DNA of 61,887 nucleotides, taken from NCBI GenBank assembly GCA_002224055.1, contig AZLU01000237.1, forward strand, positions 1 to 61,887. The letters are read 5' to 3'. Source of the stretch: Pezizomycotina sp. ARF18. Taxonomy: Eukaryota; Ascomycota. Position 1 is the stretch's first letter. The number at the start of each line of letters is the position of its first letter. The translations under genes and the position numbers were made by a program. Positions 1 to 12,493 of this stretch are shown piece by piece. The notes beneath the pieces are model-generated. The model ran no database searches. It saw nothing but the letters and a program-made list of their open reading frames with translations, and was not told the origin of the DNA.

Positions 1-455
1 CTCCGTGGCGTGCGTCGCGTTGTCTGTGTGCTTATATAAAAAGATGCGTTGGTTAACTTTTTTTTTTTTTTTCTGTGCGAATTCGAGCTCTTTCTCAACA
101 AAAAAAAAATTTTTTTTTTTTGTTATTACTTTACTTTATTTTAGTCCACCCGTCAAGGTTAGTTCATTAAAAAATTTAGAGATTTTTTTTTTTTGATCCA
201 CTGTTTTTATTCTTCCTGAAGAGCCTTACTAACAGGTCCGTGGTAGTCGGGTTTCGGTTTTTAGGATATTTTGGACTTCCCTACGCACGTGGAGATTCCT
301 TCGGGCACCAAAAAAAAAATCCCAAGGAGAATCCTCTCATATTCGCAGTCACCTACATCAGCCAAGGGTTTGATAATAGGCAGTGGCTGGATACTGGCGC
401 GTTTACTATGCGCCACTGTTCCTAATTTTTCAGTTTCTGGCCTCTAGCTATAATA
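1..455. other. window edge, upstream of lipase gene
   Basis: This is AT-rich sequence with T runs near 59-72, 110-121 and 183-194 and an A run near 309-318. A short open frame at 240-425 has no recognisable similarity. The stretch probably holds the promoter and 5' UTR of the lipase that follows, and possibly an N-terminal exon that I could not place. No other feature was seen. Confidence 0.4.
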
Positions 456-3400
456 ATGTCAGTTAGTGACAAGGTAGGGGCAGTGGCGCTCCGAAGCTTG
501 GCGTTGCCGCCGGTGCCGGCCGACAGTTCTCCTTCACCTATGCATCGTGGTCTCTCTCGTTTCGAGGTCTAGCAATCTCGCTGAGGCTTTACTCTCGGTA
601 AGAACTATTATAGATCGAAATACGTTGGAATATCGCTTTGTTTATACTACCATTGTTTCCTCTTGATAAATTTTGCTCACGATTGATATTTTCGCCTTTT
701 TTGTTTCTACTTTTAGTGGCGAAACCCTTGAACTATGCCCGGCTAGGTAATAACAGGGATTGAAATCGGGCGGACTTTACTGGAGGAGGTTTTATTGCGT
801 GCGGAAGAGACGTGACATTCGAAAGGGGGATCTGACCGGAAAAAGTGTAAATTTTACATGTCTTATATTGGCATAACTTATTACTGAGACTAAACCTTGG
901 TTTGCTTTCCTATTCATAGATCGATCTCTACATAGCTCTCTTTCTTTAACTCAACTACTCTTATCAACGATTTCATCTCTCCAGTTTCACGTTGACATCT
1001 CTCACATCGCTATGTCAAAAGCACAATCCAAACTGTGGACTCCATTTTCGGCGACCGAGTCTTCTCGCGCCATAGCGGCTATAATGCAAATTCTGAAAAG
1101 GTACGTACACTCTTGCATTAGCGACTGCGACTCACCTTTCCTCGTTTGCTTTATTTTATCTATCGTGTTTTTTTGGTTTTATTCTAACACATATACGCTT
1201 CGTTCAGGGAGTTTGGTGATGATGGAACCCAAGGGAAGTCGTTAGCGTGAGTGAGGTTATAGGTGGCCTTACATGGTTGCTGTAGTTCAAATGCGATGCC
1301 GGAGGCGTGAGCGCGAAACATTAAAATGGAAGCCCGGCCGTAAACCCGAACGAGTTCTATGGGATGTTATCGTACTGGACGGGGCGGCCCTACTGTCAAA
1401 ACTAACGGGCCAGAACCCGAAGCAGCTGGGGAGGAAGAAGAGGCCTGTTCTTCAGGCAGTGAGCGTAACTCGGAGCTCGATGATCTCCTAGGATCGGACG
1501 ACGAATCCGATGGAGAATAGCGGTAGAAAGCTGAAGAGTATTTTGTTCTCCAGATTACCTTCGTAAGTTCCTAAACCTCCGAAAATATATATCTATCTCA
1601 TTCTCTATAACTTTTGGTCTAATTATTTCGTAATGCGAAGATCTGCCTCCATCTCTGTGACCACTTCCTCTACCATACGAAAACTACCACCATCGAGGTT
1701 ACCGGAACCTCTCCCCCAGACTTTACACCGCCCAAAAATGCGGTTGTTTTATCCGAGGCGTCGCACCACAGCGGCGACGCTCTACTTCCTCGCTAGTTGC
1801 TGGCGATAGCCAGGATGGCGACGCACCACGATACAAGATTGTATACCAGACTGTGAGCCGCAAGGAGAAGAAAAGGAAAATGAAACGCAAGGAAGATGCG
1901 GAGGATTCTATAATGGTTGAGGAAATCACCGAGGAATTATTACCAAAAGACGCTGGCCGCCTAATACCACGCTGAAGAGGAAAGAATGAAAGGCGTGAAG
2001 GAATGGAGGGAAAAGCTAAATTTACCACAAGAAACCGATGGGATTTTCGAACCAGATGTTCAGGTCAATGCGCGTGCCGAATTTCCTACACGCAGGATCG
2101 AAGTCAACATACATTGTCGCTCCAGAAATCTTCTGGAGGCCTGGAGGACATCCAAGCTCCTTCCCAACGATCTTCGACGGCTACAAACGTGGACGACGCT
2201 GTTAATAGGCAATTAAACGTGCCAAATTCGAAGAAAACGTTGGCACCGGCATCGAAAGTAAAGGCGGCGCAAAGACGGCTACGATTGGTGGCACATTGAC
2301 CAAACCCAAAAAGAGAAGGTTGACAGAGGTGCAGAGGGTGGCGTTGAGAACAACAAGGAGAAGGTCAACACCCTAAAACGCTTCGAAAAGCCTGGAATTC
2401 GTCCAGCTTTCTACGGTCCCAAGTGTTATTTCCTCCCTAAAGACAAGAAGAAAGCCTCCAGCGGTCCGTCGGCTAGGGACCATCCCTCTCATTCTCGAGT
2501 TCAACGTCTTCCGTACAGCCGTCGGTCTTAAAACGCCCGCAGGTTCGAGAGAAACCACTTTGACAACAAGCAGATCACGTAGTGAGCTGGTTGGCGTCGA
2601 ACGAAGCAGTAGCAGGGCTAGTAACCACGGCATCGAAAAGGATTCGGTCGTCAGCACTAGAAGCCAAACAAGCATGACAACCAGAACCGGTTCCGGAGCT
2701 TGCGAGGGCATTACAGCATGACCACCACCACACCCAGGCTCAAGACGCAAGCTACCCGTACAGCTCCAACCTTACATGTCTCAACATTTCAGCAGGAACT
2801 ACTGCGACCGCCAAGGTTCGCGATGCAATCTCCTCAAACGCAACAACTACTGCCCGATACGCCAAGCCATGTTATTACGAGCCACCATCTCCTCTTATGC
2901 CTTACCGCGATTCCCGGAGCGACAACGCCGCCCCTTCAATATATACGCTTCGCACTTCGCATTCTCAAACTTCTTTGTATAGAGATTTCACCAACGCTTC
3001 GACGGCGGCTACGCGTGACTACATAACACGGGCAGGCGGATGTACCCGCCTTCCACCCTATCGCAAATATTGCGAAATTTATCCGATACAGTTCCGCAGC
3101 TTACGGCAAGGTAGGTGACAACTGTAGTCAAGAAATATATATACATATAAAGAGACTTGTAGGTTGGTTGGCCAAACTAATATCGAGACACATTGGCAGA
3201 TTTCCTTCGGTTGCTCGGAATCGGTGATCTTCACCAGCGCCAACGGTTTGCGTCTACAGACACGCATCATGCGAGCATCACGCTTTCAGCTACCACACAA
3301 AGACTTCAGTTGACACCATCTTACTATCGTCGTTCACTGACGGTGCTATCCCTAGCGGGGAAGGCATGTCCGCTTGTTCATTTTGTTTGTCTCGATCACG

Positions 3401-4630
3401 ATATGAAAGCTGTCGTGTGACCTGTAGAGGTACCTTGGTCTGGAGGATGGTATGTGTTTCGTGCTCCCGAACTTCCAATTTGATTTTGATTCTTTTTTTT
3501 AAAAAAAAGTTTTTTTTTCGGAAAGATAATATGAAAAGAGGGGCGAAGCAAAAATAATCTTTCCGCCAATGACTGAGTTTGATTCGGCTAACCTCGCGTT
3601 TCCGCCAGTTCTCGCCGATTTGACGTGTGAATATGACGATATCACGATCAAGGGCAAATATATAGGGTCCATAAGGGCATGTTTAATTTCGTGTATGGCG
3701 CTGCTGCACAGATCCAATCTCTTGCGGACACTCCGTATTGCGCTGCAGGAGTTCCAAGACTACGGTCTCGTGTTTTGCGGACATTCCCTCGCGGCGGAGT
3801 AGCGTCGCTGCTGTCGATCTTTTATCTGAGCCATCAACGAGTGGCTTCGTAACCTCTAATGCAAATATGGAGCAGCCTTCGTCGCGTTACACCGGCGAAC
3901 TAGTACCTATACTACCGGCGCCCAGTCCATTGCTATTCTTACGGGTCTCCTGCTTGTGTTGATGCTCCGTTAAGAACACATACACGGAGGCTGATCACTT
4001 CTGGTAAAGCGCTTCTAGCTTCCCATTTATATACCAATTTACCTGTTTTCCTTGTTAAATGTTCGCTAATCCAGTAATTTTTTCTCTCTAATTTAGTTGT
4101 CCACGGGGCTGATGTCGTCCCGTCGCTTTCTTACGGGACTCTTAAAGATTTCCAAAGCGTCGCACTGGCTTTCAAAGAAGACAAATCAAACGTAATCGAA
4201 GAGATCCGCAGGCGTGTCCTCGTCACCTTGCCCGGCGAAGAGCCTGGATAGACGAAGGCGACGATGACTCTTATGGGTAGTTTTGAAAACGCTCCGCGCG
4301 TGTATGCGGGCGGAAAAACTGGTACCTCCCGGTGAGGTAATCGTCGTGGCCACGGAACATGTGCTCACGAAAGAAGGAACGAGCGGAGTAGCGAGTGGTG
4401 ACCCCGCCAGCGACCAGGGGGGCATGCGTCAAGCCACCAAAGTCACCGCGAGCTCGTTCAAGATGTGAGGCCAGGTTGGGGAAGTCAAGTTCTCCAAAGG
4501 CATGTTTGGCGACCACAACCCGCGAAACTACGAAGCCTGCTTGGAGCTCTTGGCAAGAGGCGTTTGTGGAAGATTGATGCAGGCAGGCCTGCGTTACTCC
4601 CCCGCCAAGCTGTATACGAATCCCAGGTAA
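456..4630 (+). CDS. class 3 lipase, sn1-specific diacylglycerol lipase-like (frameshifted)
   Basis: Predicted serine lipase that cleaves the sn-1 ester of diacylglycerol, probably membrane associated. Several family blocks occur in order but in changing frames: an N-terminal block around 770-840, then TVDSIFGATESSRAIA-like sequence (about 1035-1085), VSEVIGGLTWLL (about 1245-1280), VLWDVIVLDG (about 1355-1385), and LTCEYDDITIKGKY (about 3617-3660). The nucleophile elbow GHSL follows, with the Ser codon at 3785-3787. ADVVPSLSYGTLKDF (about 4107-4150) holds the probable catalytic Asp and GDHNPRNYEAC (about 4508-4540) the probable catalytic His. After GHSL a single missing G near 3790 breaks the expected glycine-rich GVAS continuation. 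Introns are likely at about 598-716, 1101-1206 and 1563-1640. Translation ends at the TAA at 4628-4630. The N-terminus is uncertain; 456 is the best ATG I could find. Family assignment is firm; the intron set is approximate. Confidence 0.82.
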
Positions 4631-5617
4631 CTTGGTATTTGACGGAACCGCTGATGTTTTCTTGTTCGCCTTCAGCAAATGCCTGTTTCTCCCTGGTCAT
4701 ACGAGGTTCCACATTTTATTCTGGACTTCTTATTTTCATTCGTCCGCAGCGCGGTCCTCGTTTGCGGAGTTTTCTCCTGGATTCGGAGACAGTTTTAGAT
4801 ACCACTTTGGAGAGGTACGTTTTTGATAGCGATAGATCATCTATATATATCGACTGGCGTTTGATTTCGTTTTGACTCCTATTACAGGAGTTGGTTAATT
4901 GACCCTTCCCTATGTTCTTTTCGAAAGTAACGAGTAATGGTATTTATTGTAATTTTACATATACAAGCCCATAGCAAGTAACGGGGCGTTCAGATATATA
5001 GAGGGGTAATATATTAGATGAGATGTGACTTTCATATATATATTTTGTAGATATCTTTTGCTGCGTAGTCTATAAAGTCTAAACTGCTGTTTTAAATATA
5101 ACCTATAACTGTAACATCGGACGTATTCGGATCTTCGGGAAATTGACGGCGCCCACGCATCGGGGATTTGTTGGGGGAAATGATGGCAGCAACGAGTACT
5201 GTATTGCAGATTAAACGACCAAGCGGCCAAATTTGCCGAACATATAGCAAATTTGTCTTATTGGGTGACGTCGAGTTCCGATACACCGCCGGAAGTAAAG
5301 AAAGGAGAAATAGATTGAAAAAAAAAAAAAAAAGCGAGTTTTTCTTTTTCTTTCTTTCTTTTTTAAACCCTTTGCTGGTAACAGTTTAAAAAGCCTCCAA
5401 ATCTCTCTCTCCCTGATTCTTTTTTTCTTTCTTTTTTTTTTTTTTTTTTTTTGCGCAAATCTCAATCGCTTCTCGAATCAGTCGTCAATTTTGCTGTTAT
5501 TGCGTTATCGTCAGTGCGCACTTCCTCTTTACTTATCCTATCTCTGTTTTTATCTTTTTTTTTTGTTTTTCGTTAGAGTTTGCGAGATAAAAAGGGCGGT
5601 TTAAAAAAAAGAGAGAG
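4631..5617. other. lipase 3' region and fumarase promoter
   Basis: Non-coding stretch between two genes on the same strand. It holds TA-rich sequence near 4830-5060, an A run near 5319-5332 and a long polypyrimidine region at 5339-5452 with a T run near 5431-5452, just before the fumarase start. C/T-rich tracts of this kind are common immediately upstream of fungal transcription starts. No conserved ORF was seen. Confidence 0.5.
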
Positions 5618-6163
5618 ATGCTGAGAGCCAATTGTAGCCGGAATCTGTGGGCGACTGCCCGAGCTAGTTATTCTATAACGGAGACCACTACCGCTACCAC
5701 AACCACGACGGCGGCAGCTTCCAAAGTTGGACTCCCTCCACGGCCCCGCTTTGATAGTAGTAGTATACCACCAGCACAATCCCGACCTCTGCGCCACTAC
5801 CACCACACCCAGTGCGCACTCCGGCCGACATCCTTTCATTCTTCTACCACGACTTCTTCATCTCTCTCCCACCATCGCCAACGTTTACTCTCGTCGATAG
5901 CAAGAAACAACACGACAGCTTCTTCTTCTTCTTCTTCTTCTTTTGCTAGGTTATTTTCTACTTCATCAAGGAACATGGTGAGTTGATGGGAGCAAGAAAA
6001 AAATTTTTTACCCACTACCCACGAATGGCCACCAATCAGCTCTTGCGGATTGAATAAAAGATTTCGTCTTGAAACGGTTTCCTCAACGTACACTACTTAA
6101 ATTGTTATAATTATTTTATATAGTAATGTTATTTATATATTATTATTCATAACAGCTAGCTCC

Positions 6164-6208
<45 letters not shown>

Positions 6209-7908
6209 GCTTTTGAAGACGCTAATGTGTAGAGTAGTCTGGCTTTAGGACTGAATCAGATGCCTTTGGCGAGATTCAAGTACCCAGCGACCGATACTAT
6301 GGAGCCCAGACTCAAAGGTTCACTTTTACTCCGTGACTGTTCCTCTCCTCTTAAGATCGATATATGCTCACTGGTCATGAAAAAAAAAAAACTTTACTCT
6401 TTGTAGGTCTCTTATCAACTTTGATATAAACCAGCCTGTGGATCGTATGCCCGAGCCTGTCATAAAAGCCTTTGGAGTTCTCAAGAAGCAGCAGCGACCG
6501 TGAACATGACGTATGGTTTGGACGAGAAAATCGGCAAGGCGATTCAGCAGGCTGCAGGGAAGTCATCGAGGGCAAGTTCTCTCCGAGGATTTCCGCTGGT
6601 GGTTTGGCAGACCGGCTCCGGGACGCAATCAAACATGAATGCGAACGAAGTCATCTCCAACCGTGCGATCGAGATCCTCGGAGAAAAGGGGAGCAAGAAC
6701 CGTCACCGAACGACCACTTAACATGGGCAGCTCCAACGACAGCTTCCCTACCGTCATGCACATCTCCGCCGTCGTCGAAATCAACGAGAGGCTGCTGCCG
6801 CGCTCAAGAGCCTGCACGCCGCCTTTGACGAGAAAGTCAAGGAATTTGGGCAAAATTATCAAGATTGGGCGAACGCACCTTCAGGACGCCACGCCCCTGA
6901 CGCTGGGCCAAGAGTTTTCTGGATACGCTGCGCAGCTCGAAAAGGGCATTGGCAGGGTTGAAGCTGTCCTCCCAACTTGCTTCTGCTCGCCCAGGGTGGC
7001 ACTGCCGTTGTACGGGTCTCAACAAGAAGGGTTCGGCGAGAAAGTTGCCGCCGAGATCTCCAATATCACCGGTTACAACTTCAAGACGCGCCCAATAAGT
7101 TTGAAGCTTTGGCAGCGCATGATGCCATCGTGAAGCCAGCGGTGCCTTGAACACTTTGGCTGCCAGTCTCACGAGATTGCTAACGATATCAGGTTTCTGG
7201 CAGCGGTCCGAGGTTGGTCTCGGTGAATTGAGTCTGCCTGAGAATGAGCCTGGTAAGTACTGATCTTTGATTCTATAGCTCCCGATTATTGGAGGGAAAA
7301 AAAAAGAAAAAAAACGTGGGGGGGTGACACCTTATATAAATCACTCTGATCCTGAGTGCTGACTTTGGCTCTTATCCTGAATAGGATCTTCCATTATGCC
7401 CGGAAAGGTGAACCCGACGCAGTGCGAATCCATGACCATGCTTTGCGCCCAGGTCATGGGCAATCACGTTACTATTACCATCGCCGGAGCTTCCGGACAC
7501 TTTGAGCTGAACGTGTTCAAGCCGTGCTGATTAAGAACCTTCTGCATTCCATCCGCCTCCCTGAGCGACGGCATGCGGTCCTTTGAGAACCACTGCGTGT
7601 CTGGCATCAAGGCCAACGAAGACAGGATCCACAAACCCTGCAGAAAGCTTGATCTCGTAACTGTCTAAATAGCAAGATCGGCTACCGATATGGCGAGCAA
7701 GGTTGCCAAGAATGCGCACAAAAAGGGGCTTACTCTTAAGGAGAGTTGCCTTGAGCTGGAGGCCCTGTCGGAAAACGAGTATGTAACGGGAAAAATGATC
7801 GAAATAGTTTGAAAAAAAAAAGAACGGCTTGATCATGACTAATAGTTCTTTTCCTCTTATCAGTTCAACGATCTCGTCAAGCCGGAACTCATGATTGCAC
7901 CGAAATAA
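5618..7908 (+). CDS. FUM1: fumarate hydratase, class II, mitochondrial
   Basis: Catalyses reversible hydration of fumarate to L-malate in the TCA cycle; fungal enzymes are homotetramers, often dual-localised. The first exon starts at ATG 5618 and encodes about 120 residues rich in Ser, Thr, Arg and His, a long mitochondrial presequence ending near [10 protein letters not shown]. The mature protein begins at [18 protein letters not shown] (about 6250-6303). Family blocks follow: [13 protein letters not shown] (about 6612-6650), [12 protein letters not shown] (about 6729-6766), [20 protein letters not shown] (about 6865-6925), and the fumarase/aspartase signature [13 protein letters not shown] (about 7384-7422). 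The C-terminus is KPELMIAPK, with the stop TAA at 7906-7908. Introns are likely at 5978-6155, about 6319-6407, 7252-7383 and before 7862. At least five one-base shifts break the frame. The identity is certain from many blocks. Confidence 0.95.
5920..5942 (+). repeat. (TTC)n microsatellite inside fumarase presequence
   Basis: About seven tandem TTC/CTT units encode a run of serines in the mitochondrial presequence of the fumarase gene. Such tracts vary in length between strains, and a change here would only alter the targeting peptide. Confidence 0.85.
6167..6207 (+). repeat. A41 homopolymer within fumarase gene
   Basis: An uninterrupted run of 41 A lies between the presequence exon and the first mature exon of fumarase. 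It is probably intronic: an acceptor-like AG at 6154-6155 precedes it, but the conserved frame resumes only after about 6250. Its length is likely unreliable in any read-based assembly. Confidence 0.8.
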
Positions 7909-8417
7909 TGAGAATTCATCCAAGACCTACCTGTACAAACAATAAGACGAACTGTCTCCGACGGCTGCTGATGTCAGTACAAATAAATGTTCTTACTCGG
8001 TATTTATATAAACGTATTCATTTGTATATATATACAACGCTCTTTTTTTAATGCGCCCTTTTAGCTTTAGAGCTTTCGAGATGCTTTCTCGAAAGTTGCA
8101 CTGTCAATATGTGTAGCACTATTGTGTTATTGCAACCTTTTAGATATATACTTTGCTGTTTCGATCTTCCTTTAAGCGCTTGACACGCAAGACTAAACGA
8201 AGAGGGGAAACAGGAGAGAGAGAAAAAATAAAATGGGGGGGGGGAAGGAAACTATAGTCAAAGCTAAATGAAGAAATTCCTGATGTAAATTAAAAGTTCC
8301 AACTTACAGATACTTTAATCAACGAAGAATACACTGTTTATAATATATTACCCACAGTATGCTTATTACAAACATTGATCGCCTGGCACTTCAAATGGAT
8401 ATCGTCTATTTTATTAT

Positions 8418-8436
8418 TGTTGTTGTTGTTGTTGTT
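8418..8436 (+). repeat. (TTG)n microsatellite
   Basis: About six tandem TTG units follow a short TTA stretch in intergenic DNA downstream of the fumarase gene. Confidence 0.8.
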
Positions 8437-11002
8437 CCACTCTTCAACTCTTAAAGTTTAGCGGATTCAATTGAATAAAAAGAAAGAAAAAAAATAAATG
8501 AAGGATACAGATTATCGAATCTATTATAAAAGTTCTTCTAACTATATCAACGATATATTCTCTCCCGGTCACGTGGCGACAATATCTGATACTGTACAGT
8601 GTACACGCTTCTTTTGGGGTCTGGACTACGAGTCTCGGTTCTGAGCAGCGATCAGAGATCAGAGAGATCAGAGAGACAGAAACCTGATCTGCAAAATAGG
8701 ATCTCGATATTAGCAGCAGAAAGGATATCAGGGAATCCAAAGAAAATAGAGATAGGGAATTCTCACTTAAGCGAGTCCTTAATACTACTGTAATTACTTA
8801 CCATACCAGTAATATTGCCTGCTGGATTTGAGCTAGTCTCACTAAGGTATCCTTTTTCTTATTCCCCTCTTTTTCACGGCAGGGTTTCCCGAGACCCGGG
8901 TTGAAGTACTACAAGATAAGTCACCACAATATCAGTACTATATTTTACATCTATAACGTTTATACTTCTTGATTCACGAAACGTAGTAAATAATATACTA
9001 AATTCGATAAATTGGGTTCTCGCTAGTGTGCTTGGTTGAAACTTCGAGTAGTGTGGTAAATCGGACGTAGTACAGACAAGGAGATAGGATTCAATAAAAT
9101 CGTCCCAAGTGATGGTTAAGTGCAAAAAAAAAAAAAAAAAAAAAAGAAAAATAATAATTACAATTTAACTGATGGTATAATAGTAAGGTCTACCTCTAAG
9201 TTATTTATCCACTTACCAACTATATCGTGTCTGGTAGGGATTAGCAGTCAGGCCGTGTTAAGCTTAACGTGGCACATTCCTTTCTGAGTTCTATCTGATT
9301 CTATACCTTTATATATACTATAGATCGAGGGCAAGTATTCTTTTTTGGAAAAAAAAAAAGAGAGAAAAAGAAAAGAAAAGAAAAGAAAAAGCAAAAAAAC
9401 GTGTGTTGATGAGATGAGGTCCGACTGAAGGGATCGTGCGATAAAGAGAAGGCAGATTGGAATAGCTTTTTAGTAATTACCTACTTAGTTATAAGTTTTG
9501 TTCTATTCTCAAGATAATAATAATAAGAAGAAGAAGAACAATAATATCGCAGCAGGACTATAAATTAAATATTATTACTAACTTTCTCAATATTAATGCA
9601 AATTCAACACCACGACAAGCTCTCAAATAATATACGAAAAAAGAACTACGTAAGGTTAAGTAAGTATATTGTGGGCCTTAGGCTGAAGGGAGTCACGTTT
9701 TATTTTTATTTTTATTTTTTTTTATTTTATTTTATTTATTTAATTAAGTATTTATTTATTTTTTTAATATTTTTTCTTTTCCTTCTTATAAATATTTTCT
9801 TTGCTTTTGCCTTTTCGCGCAACATGTTATATAGGCAAAATAACTGTTTGTCAGACCAATGATTGTTATCGCTGGTTTGCTGCTGTTAAGCCTAATTCTC
9901 CACATTGGATATCCGAGTTTAACCTTAGCATCTGTTTAGACTCACCTCTCCTCCTTTTTTCTTTCTAAATTCAATTTTGTAGGTACATCTACTTCCTCCT
10001 ACTAGGCATTCAGCTGTCGCTCGATGCTCGTGATCTTGAAAAGGATAGCTAGTTAGTTAAGCAAGAATGAAGAGAACGAGGAGAGAGAAGAAAAAGCGTC
10101 AAATAAAACATTGAGGATATATATATACTATACATCCTTATAGCAAGTGTGTGGAGTAAGTGTAGTATAAAGTCAAGTAGATAACTCGTGAGAAATTCAA
10201 TTGAATATATGATTAATCACAATTCAGATAGTAAAAGAATTGAGATTGGTTAAAACGAAGTGTCAATATCATCGCTGTGACTGGAAACAGCCGCCTGTGT
10301 ATATATACTTGCCGTCCAGGTTCGTCCTGGTTGTTTAGACGAGGACGAGAGGTAAAAAAAAAAAAAGATTTGTGGCTTTTTTTTTTTTTTTAACAGGAGA
10401 TATTAATTAAAATAACATATATTTCACGCTCGTTGAAAAGAAAGAAAAAAAATAACGGCGTGAGGAGGACGGGGAAGATTATACTAATAATAAAATCTAG
10501 CGGAGCCTTCCTTCAAAGATATTCGCTATATTTATCTATATATACACTCAAGCAGTGTAACTGGGATTTATCTTCTCTTTGACCTTTGTTCAAATTTCCT
10601 TTTTCTTTTCCTTTTTTTTTTTGGGGTTGTTATCTATCCCCGCCATCTTTTTGACCCCCTTCGCACGATCTTCTGTTCTGTTCTTTTCATGTCCTCCTTT
10701 TTCCTATTGATCAGGGAAAGAAAAATGTCATCAGATCTGCTAAAGCATAATCGTCATTTATAATAATAATATCCGTATATATATATATTATATCTATATA
10801 TATCTGTACATGAATATATATTCATCCCGAGATCATTCAAGAAATACAGAATAAAAAATTGGTTGGTGTTTAATACACGAGGAAAACAAAGTGGTTATAA
10901 TTTTATCTGCTTGACTGGTAAGTGGAAACTGGACGTTTTAAAAAATTTCGACGTATTTTCGCCTTTTTTCTTGTTCACATCACAAATTGAAATCGGTTTG
11001 GA

Positions 11003-11004
<2 letters not shown>

Positions 11005-11051
<47 letters not shown>
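11005..11051 (+). repeat. T-tract of 47 nt with one interruption
   Basis: A run of T with a single C at 11017. It is among the longest homopolymer tracts in the window and lies in the gene-poor stretch upstream of the zinc-finger gene. Confidence 0.85.
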
Positions 11052-11054
<3 letters not shown>

Positions 11055-12493
11055 TAAATCCCCTAGAAATTGCAGGGTTGTCCAATAAAAAAAAAATTTT
11101 GTGACCCACGAACAATTTTTTATTCCCTTTTTCCCTTTCTCTCTCTCTCTCTCTTTCTTCTTCTTTCTTTCTTTTTTTTTTTTTTTTTTTTTGTTTTATT
11201 TTTTATTTTTTATTTTCTCTCCTGCTTTCCTTCTTTCCTTCTTCCTCTTCATTAATCAGTATACCCTTTCCGAAAAAGAATCCGCAGGAACATCTCAAAT
11301 TTTACTTATCCTTCTAATCACATCTATCGTTTAATTTTAATATTACTGCTAATTAATATTACTACTATCTTCAATAATAACAAATAAATAATATTCGTAC
11401 GCAGAGTTATATATACCTATAAAGACATTTATTCTTCTCCTTTCACGATCGGCGTATAGCCTATAGGTCTGACATGTCCGCACGTATATAGGTAGAACTC
11501 CCCTGTACCCGAGTAACGGAGTCAGCACGCCTTTTTCTTTTTCCTTCATTCATTCGTCCTTTCCTTTTTTTTCTTTTTTATTTTTTTTATTTTATTTTTT
11601 TTTTTTTATAATATACAGTCATTCTCCCGCAAGATCAACCTCCAAAAACCTGAATTGTGGTCCATCAACCGGGGGAAAAAATATCTAATACATCAGAAAT
11701 TGATGGCTGATAGTCATTGCTAACCTCTACAGTAATTCGGTTTTCGATCGCATGCCAAAGACTCGACAACTGCTTCCTCTCCTCTCTCTCCCTAATCTCC
11801 CTCCGACGAACCCTCTTCGCTCCCTGTATTCCTTTTCTCGCCCGTTCTGTCGCCACTCCCCTCACAGCCATTCCATCCCACCGCTTATCTTCGAAGCCGC
11901 AAACGTATTCCTCTCCCGATAAAATAACGACGAGCTGCTAGCGATCCTATATGCTCTCTCTTCCTCCCGGGAACTCTGGCATTCCGACTACGCGCTTACC
12001 AGGAAAACAATACATCTATATTCTGAACGGCCCTTTTTTTTTCTTAGCTCCCTAGGTTGCGATGCGCGCGGGATTTTTATAGGATTGTCCTATATATTTG
12101 ATTTTTCTTTCAGTCCAATTTCAGTACGCGTGTCTGGCCGTCTCCAAGCGCTCGGATCGTTAATAAGGAAGACTAAACGAGTGGAGGAGGACGAAAAGTA
12201 GGAGGTGGAGGAAGCGGCACTATTTGGCAAGAATTCCGACAAATCTCGAATATCCGAATTCCTCCCATTATTTTTTTTGGTTCCCGTTCAACGTCATACG
12301 CTTTCTCTCCAAGGGCTTCCATATTATCACTGGCCTATGGGTAACGCGCTGGGGGTTTCTTTTTTCTATCTTTTTTTTTTTTTTCCTTTTTTGTAAAGGA
12401 CTGTGCAAAAGCTCTGGTTGCCTCTATATATCTCGTGGTCTTTGTTTCTTGAATTTTTCCCCCCTTCGTCTGAATAAGTTCCCGATATGCTCA

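Larger units (their letters stand above)
7909..12493. other. long AT-rich intergenic region with simple repeats
   Basis: About 4.6 kb lie between the fumarase stop and the zinc-finger gene start. I see no family-level coding signal on either strand. The stretch contains (TTG)n at 8418-8436, A22 at 9124-9145, AAAAG-type repeats near 9355-9395, a T/A-rich low-complexity block at 9700-9800, (TA)n at 10770-10805, T tracts at 11005-11051 and 11170-11215, and a CT-rich tract at 11135-11165. The right end, about 11600-12480, is polypyrimidine-rich and probably the promoter and leader of the zinc-finger gene. Open frames at 11717-11941 and 12205-12396 look like leader noise. Confidence 0.5.

Noticed and set aside
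6167-6207. Poly(A) run as a retrotransposon tail
   Set aside because: It lies inside the fumarase gene, with no target-site duplication or element ORF beside it.
9596-9862. 88-codon ORF rich in Phe and Tyr
   Set aside because: It is produced by a T/A low-complexity block and has no family features.
11070-11334. ORFs rich in Phe, Leu and Ser
   Set aside because: They are translations of CT and T tracts; composition is low-complexity.
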